From Fasciolopsis buskii (Eukaryota > Platyhelminthes > Trematoda > Plagiorchiida > Fasciolidae): a DNA stretch of 64,000 nt. The translations under genes and the position numbers were made by a program. Below the pieces are notes generated by a model, which saw only the letters and a program-made list of their open reading frames with translations, made no database searches and was not told where the DNA came from. This document shows, piece by piece, positions 1 to 11,834 of the stretch; position 1 is the first letter of the stretch; each line of letters starts with the position of its first letter. The DNA is taken from NCBI GenBank assembly GCA_008360955.1, contig LUCM01006884.1, positions 132,281-196,280 of the forward strand, written 5' to 3'.

Positions 1-3000
1 CTGTTTGCGTGTCCTGCCTGTTGTTGATCAAGTCAACAACACGCCCTGGATTGATGCCAACATTTGACAAGTAGCGCAATAAAACAAACACTGGCTTATT
101 TGCACATTTCCAGTGAGAACCATTTAATGCGCCATCAGGGTTGTATACCAAATGCATGCACTAATTTTGTTTTCAGTTTCCTATCGTTCGAGGTCATTAG
201 GCTTATGGTTTCTCCTGTGAGCACTTTAAATAATCCAGTTATTATTAGAAAATATAAATGGACGATAACTAAATATATTTGGTTTGTCTGAATTCTGAGC
301 GGATAGTAAAAACAGTAGTTTATCAATGCGAGCTTCTCATCGTGACTGGTTATTTGGCACGAACTTCCAAAATGGAACTACAAATTTAGCTTGAAGAGTT
401 TATAAAGTCTTCCGCTTTGAACCAGACATTACATGTTCGGGATTTTTCTTTCACTCACAGATTTCGAAAAAAATTTACTGTTTGGCTATCTTATGAGTGA
501 ATTAGCGAGTATTTTTATCCGAAATTTGCTAAATTTCCATCGTCTCTTTTGTCTACTAGTTATTTCACTTGTTGATACCCGCGTGTTTGCTTACACATTT
601 GCTATTAAAAGCTTATACAATATTATCAAATAAATGGTTCCAAATCGATTGTGATTATTTAGATAGATGCAGCTCCTCTCAGATTTCGCTGCAATTCGTT
701 GCACTAGGAATGGTCTCAGGGACCTGTTTACCAAAATGTTCACGGAGAACTGCAGTTGGATTAATCAACACGGATTTTCGCTCACGGAGAACGACTGTTC
801 GGTGATAGAATGAATGCAAGGCACGTGTGGCTACACGCATATTCACGTCTTACTATTAGCACCCTTAAACTTTAATAAGTACGTACTTTTAGTGATGCGA
901 GTGTGAAGTAATAGACAATACTAGAAAGTCGAAGGACAATTGGACCCCGGGATTTTACATCCACTAGGTTGACGCATGTCTCTGCACAAAGCCAATCTGG
1001 CTGGAGAACAATGACCTGTTGATGTTTCCGCCGAATATCATGCCCAATTCTGTGGGTATTCGATGAATGATGTCCACACTTGCCTTGCAACACCCATCGT
1101 CCGATCGTTTGTGATTTTATTCTCAATCACTCGATGCCAACTTACGAACTAATTACACCAATCCCAAGGACCACTTGATTGTCTATGTAACTGGTCATCC
1201 CACCTAAGATCGAATATTGTCCACTTAGTGTCCTGTACCATTCCATAAAGCCAAATAGATGCAAATGCAATATCTGACAAAGTTTAACGCACCTAGTTCT
1301 CGGTAGAAATCGGCTTTATGAACCCGCCAAAAAGTGTTTCAGATAAAGAAAGTGTCTGCTTTCAAGAACTACTTCTCATTTTGCTAAAAATGGTGAAATG
1401 CGTTGATATGCTTTAGAGCCCTAAACTGAACGTAAGGGGTTATTGTAAGTAATGCTATTAAGATACTGCAACGTTTGCGGTCTTGTCAGATCGATTGCAC
1501 TTTCCACCTACGTGTATATGGATACAGAATGTAACGGGAAAACAGTTAATTCCCGACTAGCTTACGGCCCCATTTTTCCCAAAAATGGAAAAAGCATCCA
1601 TCGTTACCCAGACTACTGAGGCATTCAGATGCAGTTTACTGAGTCGACAGACAACTGATATTGGCTTATCTATTACTGTTTTAGTTTCATCCATTGATTA
1701 CCGGAAATGTTTATGGTGATTGAATTGAATCGACCCGAGAAAGATTGATGTATTCTGCTGCGAACGGAATCGGGGACTTGTAAGGGCATCCCCATGGAAC
1801 AGAAATTTAATTTAGTGGTAAATAAGAGGATGATAGAAAATGGCCACTTAGGTTCAATTTTATTGAATACTTCTGAAGTTGATAATAACATTAGTTGATG
1901 TGCAACTATGAACGATAAATTTTATGCATGTAATTGGAACCACCGATAGACAAGCCTAAACAAGCCCGTGAGTATATATGTCCGCTCACTCGCACTTTCG
2001 CATATATTCACCGTTTTTTCCCTTTTGGTCGTGAATGTGGAAAGTGTTAACTCACGGGTAGCCTGCACTGCTATCCTGTCACATGATTGTCATGTGCCAG
2101 ACCACAGCGTGTCCGACTCTTGGGTGTGCGTTTGCTCGATCTGTGTCATGTAGTTAAGCTGATGATGAAAGCGTACCTGAGACTGCTTGACTAAATCGGA
2201 TCCTGCGTGGTATGCTGTCTCATGCGCCGTGAACCATCGAATTATTCGGAAAACTCCCATAGTTTTTACCCACATGTAAAGTAGCATTTTTGCCGTGAAT
2301 GCATTATCCGTCTTCTCAGGGTTCCTACTTCACTCAGCGTGGCACTTGCACAACTATCTTCACTTAGCAGTCGGCAAAAATGGTTCCAAGAAGATTTTGT
2401 TTCAGGTTCACCGAATTATTTTATTGTATTCTGCTGCAATGTTTCCTCTCGGCCGCCACTGGTTGTCCACGTGACTGTGACTATTAGTTTACAGAGCCAC
2501 AATTTAGAGCGCACGAGTTACAAATCTGCAATAACCGCGGTTTCACCATTAGGAGTGCCCCACTATCCACAGGCGTCTATTTCTCGAACGAGCATGTTGT
2601 AAGAGATTGGTTGTTCAGCAATTCAGGCAAATTGGTCGCAATTTGAATGATTTTCTAAACACGCCAGAAAATCAAGGGTTCTTGCTGCTAAATCCATGTG
2701 ATAAGTAGTTCGCGAAAATAGATTTTAAGATTATTTCATTTTTAGTTCCATGGTGAAGTCTCACCAGTCATTGCTTTGTAACCGGAGTGATTCGCAGTGG
2801 TTCATTTAGTTGGTGTTCGGCTTGGCTAATGTGATAGCCGAAACCTAAGGCACACAATCGTTCATCCTTGCTGTGCGCCCCAGTTCGTGCACGGTGGATA
2901 TGCACTCGTGATAATATCGAATACGGATGAAGCAGTGTACAAGGCCTGCATGACTTTCAGTGACAAGTTAGATGTTCAGCCTGTATGAAGAATCCATTGG

Positions 3001-3867
3001 AAATTGGCACAAAGTCTACATCTAGCGCAACCAAGTGATATTTTTACTTGAAAATTATGCTAAACGCTGCCAGATTCGAGGAAGCCGCTGTCTATTTCGA
3101 CTGTATAAAAATGCATTCGCTTGCCACTTGACAAGTTCCAGTTGGATCGATATAGTTTCACCATAGTTAGCAGCTACCGAATGACACGGGAATCGTTTCT
3201 TCCATAGACACATGATGCGCATATATTCAAACGCACGCGACATTTCACATATTTCCTCAGCGGACATGGGAAATGTTTTTATAAACCGGCGGGAATGAAA
3301 CAGTGTCAGCGTTATTAAAAGGTAAATCAGATTTGACATTTTGGACACGTTTAAACAAAGGAAACTGACCGGTGATTTTGAGAGGAAATCCACAAAATTA
3401 GCGCCGGTTACTCGCTTGGGATCGATATTTTCCTAGTCGTCAACAACATCACGTTTGGTTCAGGTACAAAAGTCTCACTTACTAAATGGTTCCAACAAGA
3501 AATGAACAATTCCGCCTCCGAATCGGTCACGATTTTCCATGCCAATTTGCGGATTTTTTAAACCAAAAATACCAGCCTTTCCGAGGCACCAAGGTAGCCT
3601 AGTGTGCATCCAACGAAACCAGTTTTGTCCTTGTCAGACTTCCGCTAGCTAGGATCGCTCTATCCAGTGAACGCGACTTGGTTATGGAACAGATGGGAAA
3701 AGTACAAAGTGTACGTACCCCTTTATCACACTTTAGTGTCAGGCCGTTCTAATGGAACCTATCTTGCTTTCTGTTTTAAGCAAAACGTACTATGCTAGTA
3801 ACTGAACCGGTAAGCCATATTTCACTATCGACAGCTTACGAGGTCATGGGAAAAAACATAGGCGAGA
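1..3867. other. No firm gene; downstream flank of the minus-strand gene
   Basis: I see no exon with convincing splice sites on both sides. Short ORFs occur on both strands at the density expected by chance. Positions 2877-2915 resemble the body of SINE-B (shared words around CAGTTCG and GGTGGATATGCACT), so a degraded copy is likely. A minus-strand ORF at 3055-3393 (112 codons) reads fairly protein-like but lies beyond the proposed polyadenylation signal and has no clear splice sites. Confidence 0.4.
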
Positions 3868-3873
3868 TTTATT
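3868..3873 (-). terminator. AATAAA polyadenylation signal of the minus-strand gene
   Basis: The minus strand carries the canonical hexamer AATAAA 74 nt past the stop codon of the terminal exon at 3947-4111. That spacing suits a short 3' UTR and is independent support for ending the gene here. The hexamer is common by chance in AT-rich DNA. Confidence 0.4.
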
Positions 3874-3946
3874 CCTTAACATACATTTTGCATTCATTTT
3901 TAAAACGTTTTTTCAATAATCATAGTTGATAGGCATGTCCTTTCGG

Positions 3947-4111
3947 TTACGGTGTCTTTTTGACTCTTCTAGCTGCGAAGTTGGTCTCGGAAATGAGAAA
4001 GTACATTGCCACGAGCAGTGCGTACAAATACCAATAGAGGGAATCAAAATCAGGCGTCCTTTCGCAAAAAAGCTTATTCCTTTCCCCCGATGGTGCCGTA
4101 CAGGTATCAAT
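3947..4111 (-). CDS. Terminal coding exon with a C-terminal membrane segment
   Basis: The exon follows a minus-strand acceptor (AATTGTTAG) and starts in phase 0, giving 54 codons and a TAA stop. It begins IDTCTAPSGERNK, then a near-uninterrupted hydrophobic run (LYWYLYALLVAMYFLI, residues about 25-40) fits a transmembrane helix, followed by a basic tail ending RRVKKTP. It has no ATG, so ordinary ORF finding misses it. The upstream exon 7400-7595 leaves in phase 0, matching this entry, and AATAAA lies 74 nt downstream. Splice sites, helix and phase are seen; membership of the large gene is inference. The opposite strand has a competing exon-like pattern (3973-4103) that I rejected. Function not recognised. 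Confidence 0.5.
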   Translation of the reverse strand: MDTCTAPSGERNKLFCERTPDFDSLYWYLYALLVAMYFLISETNFAARRVKKTP

Positions 4112-7100
4112 CTAACAATTATTGTATGCGTTTATGCTGACAGCTAAACTGTTAGGTTGCAAGACCATAGAAATCCATCAGTAAATTTATTTCAGCAGTT
4201 AAAAACATTCAAATCGGCAGTTATACAGGCATACTGTGCAACAAAATAGTAATCGTTTACAAAACGGAAATATCCAGTGACCACTTGTGCAGGCCGAAGA
4301 TCAATAATGTTCTTTACTAGTTACGAATGAATGATACAGTTCACGGTTCTTAGTATAATGGGGCTGGGAAGAAAGTTAAACTTATTAGGGTTTGGAGTTC
4401 CAGCGGCCAAACCACGAAACTTGGTAGAAATATTTCGGATGAGAGGTCAGTGTATAATCATGGCATATACAAGTCCACGGGACGTCCGCCCGTGATCTGT
4501 TAGTTTCACGGACACCTCAGGTCAAGTTGTGCCGTGTTGTTCAGATGATAGGAAAGCGTAAAGTGAGACAGAGTGATGGAAAAACGACCACAGAAATCAT
4601 GAACTTAAAATTTTCTAATAGACAACATGCATCAAAGCATAACGTATGACTGTTGCTCAAGAAACACTGAGGCCGTGATGATAAATGACTGAACTGGTAA
4701 GGTGACATAAATTGAAGTGCATGCTATTTTTCTGGCCGGAGTGATGCTTTTGAATCAATAAGTTCGAGAATTTTGTTGGTCTTAGCTTAGATCGTTCGTT
4801 TTGTAGCGTACTAAAGTCAAAGGCCGAACTAACATAGATGAAGTAGAAAACAGACTTATAGATTGCTCCTCAAAGTCGCCGAAGTAGTTCGAGGTCAAAG
4901 TCAATGCAACCCTATAAATTGAGAACCTAAAAGCCCCGCATATATACTGATGATGTCATCTTGGCTGATGCTGAAGCGGTTGTGATCTAAGCCCCAAGCT
5001 CAGCTATCAGATCCCCACGAAGTATTTGAATTTCCGGTCACCAAATCCCCAGAAGTTTCTGTGACTTTGTAGATTGCAAATAGTGGCAAGTTACTATGGT
5101 AGCATAATGCCAACGGAGTTTACAGTGTGGCCTAAACTATTTCCAAGGAATTTTCAGATTGAACATCTCGTTCGGGCTCCATTTCACCGCAAAGTCATCA
5201 GTAATTTCAGGCCTCGAAAGTGTCCCAAACGGCGAGGTTATCTAGTTAGTGCACCAATACCATGGTGCGTTTTACAAAACCTGTCTAATAATCTAGGGGA
5301 AGGAAAGTAAGTGCATGCCATAATTAAGAAATTGCAGCCAATTTTAGACTAGGGCCTGTACAGCAGGAAAAGAGACATGATACACCCAGATTCAAGCAAA
5401 TGTTAGAACGGGAAAAATGGGGGCGGACAGAAAATTTGTGCTGACGGGGTTCTTCATCGCGTAAAGTGCTTTCGTGACTTCCTAAAGTCTTTTGCACAAG
5501 TTTACTTTATCTGGCTTTTGAAAATCTCGCAATGATAATTAACTTTCGATATATCTCATAAAACTGCTAGATAACTTTGGCATTCATTACGCTGATAATT
5601 TATGATAAAATAAGTGGAGCTGCAAAACACGAAATCGCTAGTCCTCTTTCGAATGATGTAGTACGAATATCGAAGATGTTGGATTGGAGTTTCCCAATTG
5701 AATCCAAAAGTCTCGCGGTTCAGAATCACACTACAAATCAGAGATAAACAGGGTACACTGAACAAAGACCTTCATGGTAGTCGAACCAGGGCAAAGAAAT
5801 TGTTAAATGAGTAAATACAGTCAATTTCAGTGCAACTCATAGGGCAATACCATTGGAATATCAACCCAATCACAAACACACAATTCAAACTGTTAGTATC
5901 GAATGAATGCACGTCAAGAGATGCAGACATTTTGTCTTGGCTATTCGACGATGAAAGTAAACCGTTGCGTTCTGTTAATAACACAAGGTAAACGCTACAG
6001 TACATTAAGGTTCTTTCCAAATTCTATGTATATAGTTTCTAATGAAGTGGAACGAAGGGTTGAAGAAAATCCCATGGGTAATGCCGAGGTAGAGTAATAC
6101 TCCGAATCAACCGGTTCTGTGGTCAGGGCACTGTCAGATGTTTGCTGACAGGCATGGCCTCATTGATCTTCAGTAGTTTGGGGTTTGCATTGCACACTAA
6201 CCCGCTTTGTCCCGATTTACGATCAGGTGCTCCGCGACATAAGAGGTCAGCTATTTTGCTGCAGCGTATTTGGTCAAGAGCACCGTGTCATCGATTTCGA
6301 AACCATTTCGGTTATATGCTCTCGCACTCGCTGAGGTAAGCAGCGATCCATTCTACCGGTGTTGCAGCTGCAAGTGTACTGTTAGGCAACGTGCGAGACA
6401 TTAGGATCAACCGGACAGCCTAAATAACCCCGAGAACTTAACTTTTGTGTTGTCTGTATTAGACTCAACCGTTCTGCTGGCAGATGTGTCTGATGATCGA
6501 CTTTGTTTTTCTAATAATTTGGTTGAACAAATGGTCAGTTCTAAATGACAAGATAATAGAAATTGCTACGTATCTATTATGACCGGTTTTTCTCATGGTT
6601 CCTTCTGTCTCGATGCTGGTTGATGAAAATTTTCTGGATAACCATTGGCTAACAACGATTGCCTTGTGTGTACCAATGCATCCTCGCTTGCATATCGTCG
6701 CTGCGAAAGTGCACATTTGTAAGACGTGTCGCCTCCCCGGAGTATATTTTGGCACTCGGGCATCAGGAGCACAAACAACATACCCTCCGGCCTAGCATCA
6801 GTATTTGCTAGGATTTAAAAACGGACGTCAGTTACATGGAATTGAAATTCGGTGTCAGGCCGTGTGTACTGCAGGCAGTTGAATACGTAGCAGTGAAATG
6901 TAGTCGGCACCGAGATAAAGCGAATTGCGATAGAAAAAGAATGGCGAGGTGATTGCCCCTCCAAAGTCACTGTCCTCGTCCCATTAGATGGCGCAGTCCA
7001 GTTGACCAAGGATTTAACATCTCAGTTAAGCTAACCGATTATCTTATGCCCAGGTTAAAATAAAATGATATGATGTTATTGTGAGGAGTTGAAATTCGCG

Positions 7101-7399
7101 TGGAATATTTTTATTTTGTGTACAGGAGGATGACTCCATTTCGATGGTTTTTACGAATGGATAAAGTGTACGCAAATCCAATCGCAATTGTTCACAAATT
7201 TGATCGTTGATCGTAGAATAGGAAGTTTATCTCAAACACAAAAGAATCCGTCTAGTCCAATATTGTAACTCTTTAAATTAATCCGGTCAAATTTGTTTGT
7301 TATTTGGCAAATAGAATTTCTGATTGACTGCAGTCTTGAAATTCCCAATCACATTGTTTGCTTACTGCGGATTTCCAGTTTCAAATCCTGATTACTTAC
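4112..7399. other. Putative intron; no firm feature
   Basis: If the two flanking exons are joined, this is a 3.3-kb intron. A plus-strand stretch at about 6180-6335 reads smoothly up to a strong-looking donor (GAG|GTAAGC near 6335), but the best frame ends in TGA at that same point, so I cannot call it an exon. A minus-strand reading around 6818-7024 is also protein-like but has only a weak acceptor. Confidence 0.35.
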
Positions 7400-7595
7400 G
7401 ACTGACAAAAGAAAAGAAGTTGTTGAAAAGACCGCCAAATGAATAGTGGCACTACGGAATCCAACAATAATAAACCGTAGGATCGGAAGTTTGTATTCGA
7501 CAATTTCTCCGTTACACGCGAAAAGACAAGGAGTTAAAACAATGACATCTGACTTGCCCAACGCGAACAGTGGTAGACAATGTTTCCAGATGTAT
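7400..7595 (-). CDS. Internal exon, 196 bp, hydrophobic second half
   Basis: It is bounded by a pyrimidine-rich acceptor (TTTTCATTCTCAG) and a perfect consensus donor (GTC|GTAAGT). It enters in phase 2 and leaves in phase 0, which fits the terminal exon at 3947-4111. The 65-codon reading begins YIWKHCLPLFALGKSDVIVL and becomes hydrophobic (ILRFIIVGF, then SFLLSVV), suggesting a membrane segment or buried core near the C-terminus. Splice sites and frame are seen; assignment to the large gene is inference. Product not recognised. Confidence 0.5.
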
Positions 7596-8189
7596 CTGAG
7601 AATGAAAACCACGTGACTGTCAATATTTAATTTGCGACAAGAATGTTATGTATGTAGTGCACATTTATGCTACGAAAGTGGACAATATTTGGGGTAGCAC
7701 GTTCGCCAATTACATATGCATCGCTTTGGTGTTTGAGAGGAGGATAGCCGTCTAAACAATTGGGCGAGTTTCTGATTTCACCCTAGACTAATTGTTTAAC
7801 TGACATTTTTTTCTTGACCGAATTTTGAACTACTGACAACTCCGTACCTGTTTTACCGTGGAATAAAAAAAATAAATTTGCGTATGGTGGTATGCCTTTA
7901 GCTGTTTCGTAAAATAATGAGTTCACGTTGCCGAACAGCACATAGGCACAGTGAATTTGCCAATCCATTACACGTTTCTCTCTGTATACGTGGCTTATCG
8001 GTGCCGAACAAGCATACGCAACCAATCGTATTGCTTTTGTTGGTCACTTTTGGTTTTCTTTTCTTAGGAATTTCTATTATTCCTATCGACATTTGACTAC
8101 ACAAACGGAATTATTACTCGTAGGAATACGCACAAAATGGCACTATCGATTGAAATAATTCACCACGTGATATCACCGCTCAAATCACC

Positions 8190-8331
8190 ATTAGGAAAAC
8201 ACGGAAGCACTGTACAGCTGTTAGGAATCATCAGCAGTGCATATCCACCGCACCCGAACTGGGACGCGAACCCGGGGCCAAACGAACGATTCTGAGTCGA
8301 ACGCCTTAGCCATTACGCTACCGGGCAGGCT
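8190..8331 (-). repeat. SINE-B copy with a tRNA-like head
   Basis: Read on the minus strand, the head at about 8257-8331 has A-box-like TAGCGTAATGGCTAAGG and B-box-like GGGTTCGCGTCCC at tRNA spacing, followed by a unique body to about 8190. A second copy at 38640-38792 shares both head and body words. It is too degenerate and too long to be a working tRNA. It is flanked on both sides by copies of a sequence that recurs in the hairpin at 8493-8668. Confidence 0.6.
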
Positions 8332-8492
8332 CTGAACGGTTTGTGGAAATTCACCACATGATGTTGCACTATCCGTCACTGATTGTCATGGTTACTTTCC
8401 GCTAGCTCAAAGTGATTGACCTCTACTGATAGATGACTTCTCTGCAGGTAGCGTAATTACGACGAAGGCTTTGGATATGACCTACAGAGCTT

Positions 8493-8668
8493 GATTACTT
8501 GGCACATGTTAGTAGTAAGGCATTGAATGTTTTCATGAAATAATTCACCATATGATGTCATCGCTCAACTCACCATGGTTTCTTAATGGTGAGTTCAGCG
8601 ATGATAGTACATGGTGAATTATTTCATGAAAACATTCAATCCACTACTACTAACATATACCAAGTATC
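8493..8668. repeat. Imperfect inverted repeat, about 83-bp arms
   Basis: The left arm 8493-8575 and right arm 8586-8668 are near reverse complements around a 10-bp loop, for example GGTGAATTATTTCATGAAAA in the right arm against its complement in the left. Another copy of the arm motif (AATAATTCACCA...) occurs at about 8153-8195 beside SINE-B, and a weaker one near 8346. It may be a foldback or MITE-like element, or a head-to-head SINE-B tail dimer. Confidence 0.65.
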
Positions 8669-8753
8669 GATTGAGTCGGATTTACTTAAACAAGCGACAC
8701 GGTGTTCTAGACTTGTCTTTGCACCTTATTAAATGATACAGCGTTTGGGTACT

Positions 8754-9134
8754 TTAAAAAGCAAATCTCTGTTTTCTGTTTGCCACAAAAGCGGCTACCA
8801 TTGGCTTCTTCAACACCCCGTAATCGTTCGTGAGAATAGCGAAGGCAAATTTGACCGTGTTGTTTTCTTTTGTCCAAAAAATTAATGACAGAAAATCTGG
8901 TCTATTGAGATTCTGCTTTCCCATTTTATTTTGGTTGAAATTCTTCGTTGTTTTCATTGCATTCGCCATGTCCGTAACTCGGGAAATATTTTCGCTTCTG
9001 AGATGCCGTTGATGCATTCTCCTGTTATCGTGTGTTGCCAGATCCTTAACCGGATAAAGAAGGTTTAGCTCTGACAAAGCGGGTACGCTAGGTAGTTTTA
9101 TGTAAGTGGTGCTTAGCAATTGTAGTTTTCCCAA
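8754..9134 (-). CDS. Unassigned 126-codon ORF, possible exon
   Basis: A long open minus-strand frame ends in a stop right after ...NRKQRFAF. A candidate acceptor (GGCATCTCAG) would give a phase 2 entry, and ATG|GTAGCC is a possible donor. Its exit phase does not fit between the exons at 11691 and 7595, so it may be a chance ORF, an alternative exon or part of another transcript. The opposite strand also holds a 60-codon ORF. Product not recognised. Confidence 0.22.
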   Translation of the reverse strand: MGKLQLLSTTYIKLPSVPALSELNLLYPVKDLATHDNRRMHQRHLRSENISRVTDMANAMKTTKNFNQNKMGKQNLNRPDFLSLIFWTKENNTVKFAFAILTNDYGVLKKPMVAAFVANRKQRFAF

Positions 9135-11690
9135 CGGTGATTTCCATTCATATTCGATCTGTGACGGGAAGACCGTTGACCTTCATTGATAGCGTTGAAC
9201 AGTGGAAATATTTTTATGTTAGAATTTTCGGCAGGCAACCTGTTTGATTAGTAACATTGAAACAGTCGATCGCGCTGTTCATTATTACCAGACAACGGGG
9301 TTGGTGTCCTTCACCCCTATAAGTAACTGATAGTACAAGCCAATAAAGACTGCATGCACCCGTAGTAAACTTCGGTGAAGTTCGATTTCTTAATTTCTAT
9401 GAGCTTCTCTCGGTCTCCCAGTTCAGTGCGTTGCCAAATTAAGTTCCATCGATGAACGTTCTGCCTGATGCTCCATGTGTCTGGTACAATTCGTCTCTTT
9501 TTGTCTTGTTCCCCCATTGCTGAATACTTTTTTTCAACTCCTCTAGGTTCAGTAGATGTAACTACGTAACCCAACCCGGTTGATTCCTCAGTTGGGACTG
9601 TTTATTGCTGGCACTCATGATCTGATTGCGAAAAAGTTTAACTCATCTCTAAGCAGTTTCGACTGCGTTAACATTGAAAGTTTTGCCAATATCCGTCCTG
9701 GAACGAACTATTAACTTTCACGCAGCCTCGTTTGTGGACATGGAAAAGCGAACGGAAATGCGGAAACCTCTGCGAGGTGACAGAACACGGTTAGTAAGTC
9801 CAACCTAGTTTGTCAACGCACTTGCTTCATCTGGTTTCAATAGCCAATTATGAATCCGTGTTCTGACAGACCCCATCATTGTCGGACAGTTCATGGTCAG
9901 ACTGGGCGATGTCCAAGTTGATGCGTTGGAATAAGAAAAAAAATATCGAACGTCTAGGAACTTCATTCTAGCAGAAAATATTGAAAATCTAAATGGAGCG
10001 GAACTGAACAGATCCTGTCCTATCTAAATGCAGCCGATATTTAGAAACCAAAACCTATTACACAATTTGAGACGTGTCATGGGATTGCTTCATTCAGTTG
10101 TATTTTCAAAAAATACATGGACGTTTCCAATAGTAGATTCAACAATGGACATTTATGTGATGCATATAGCTCTAGCCAGGGCAATATCTAAGCGTGCCCG
10201 ATCAACATAAGAAGACTTTTTGGGAGCATACGATTAACTTGCCTAACCAAATTTCACAGAATTTGGCAAACCAATCATCCTATTCCTTATGAATCCAAAC
10301 TAATGTTCACTAAATGTAGTTCGAATGGTATCGCAGACATCAAGTGAATTCATGAGACGATGAATTGCCTGTAGATTGTTGGACAATCTCATATGTTCAT
10401 TAGTCGTACGAAGGACAGAATAGCCCTTGTTTCACCCAATAGCATTTCGTTTGAAGTCTCTAGTTGCTTTGAAAGAGTACCAGATAAGAGTGACATCACG
10501 TGGTTTAACCGCAATTGACCATAGTGAGTTTACTCTTCCGCGTTGTTAGCTTCTGTTCAAGGCTCAGCTAGACAAATAACAGGAAAAACTGTTAAGTTGT
10601 TTTTTCCCTAATTTCATTCATTAAGTGGCCTAGGTTCTTCGAAGTAAAACGCTACTGTTCTTCCTTTTTGCTTTTGGTTAGACTTTACGAAAGTTTCAAC
10701 TATAGGATTCCTTGCTTTAAACGCCAGCAATTCATGCATTTCTTCAAAAATCTTCGCACCTATTCATTCAATGGTTGAAGCAATTCCATTTAGATTTGTT
10801 TCGAGGATAGTTTTCTTATATGTTGAGTTTTACCGGTTCACTATTTGTAACACCCTTTCTTGGTCATCATTGAATTGTTCCCCCCAAAAAACTTCATTAT
10901 TAGTGGCATATCGCAATTGGCCACTGTATGTTTTTAATTTTCAAAGCATATGGAAAAAACATGCGTTTGGGAGTTCAGCCACCTACTGGCTCAGGGAATA
11001 TGGAGAATAAACAACTAATCCTCCTTAAGAAAATCTAAACTCGAATTTAGCATACTAGCTGATACATTGTGGGTACATCGAATCACTTATTTGAATGTTA
11101 GAACCGTGGGGTTAATAATCCTGCCTAGATAGCACCTTGCGTTACTGGATTTGTGAACCAAATGTGAACTTGCTCAACGTCCTTGCAACACACGTGTGAT
11201 CTGCGTTCGAAATCAGTTGATCTTAATTATCGATTTCGTGCTGTTTTGAGCTAATTTATGACAAAATAATTTCAGTTAAAATACTAGAACTTTGTTGTTT
11301 CCTGCTAAAAATTATCCACTTCAATGATCCACTAATTCAGTCAGTTATTTCAAAATTTGTTTGACTGATTGCCCCGATAAGTTGAATTTCCGCTCAACTA
11401 TCTGCAATCATCCTTGAGCTCGAGAAGTACCAGGCATATGTTTCTTTCTCATTATAGATCATCAGTGGTGTGCACTAAACACCCCGTCTACACTTAGAGC
11501 TCCGAACTTTGTTTGCATGGCATGTGTGCTCTCACTGCACTTCCCTGGGCCTCCTGGTTGATCCGAATTATTGGATCTTTTTTTATTCACATGTCTTCTT
11601 TGGCGACATTTTTCTATACACGCTGGTTTTATGAACAATTGGCGATTGACGCCAAAACCTAAAGCAATTATACGACTGTTTTTATCATAC
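9135..11690. other. No feature recognised; probable intron
   Basis: Only short scattered ORFs occur on both strands. I found no SINE head, LINE motif or paired splice sites with a protein-like frame. Confidence 0.4.
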
Positions 11691-11834
11691 CTTGAGTTGT
11701 CTCGTTGTTTCTTCGCAATTTCAGATCTTGCAGTGTTTGATAATCGCGCAGATTTGTGTTCGTCAAACACGGAACCCACACAATGCATAAAGCACTTGTC
11801 AAAAATTGTACGATTACAGCATGAAACTCTCTCG
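11691..11834 (-). CDS. Possible internal exon, 5' boundary uncertain
   Basis: A strong donor (CAAG|GTATGA) at 11691 ends an open frame containing VSCCNRTIFDKCFMHCVG and then EIAKKQRDNS. In this frame it exits in phase 2, which matches the phase 2 entry of the 7400-7595 exon. The 5' boundary is doubtful: the GAG/AGAG steps near 11834 have a T-rich upstream stretch but no clean tract. It lies within a 130-codon minus ORF; a 100-codon plus ORF overlaps it. Function not recognised. Confidence 0.33.

Noticed and set aside
3973..4103. Plus-strand exon-like stretch (acceptor CTTCTAG, donor TACAG|GTATCA, Cys-rich reading)
   Set aside because: It overlaps the minus-strand terminal exon, which has better support from membrane helix, phase match and AATAAA. 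No plus-strand neighbours fit.
4380..4870. Possible DNA transposon or satellite
   Set aside because: The stretch looks slightly more GC-rich with repeated words, but I found no terminal repeats, transposase motif or second copy.
6142..6339. Plus-strand exon ending at GAG|GTAAGC
   Set aside because: The most protein-like frame ends in TGA exactly at the donor, the other frame is weak, and no partner exons exist on this strand.
8257..8331. Possible functional tRNA gene on the minus strand
   Set aside because: The same head recurs with a SINE-B body at 38.7 kb and is degenerate between the A and B boxes.
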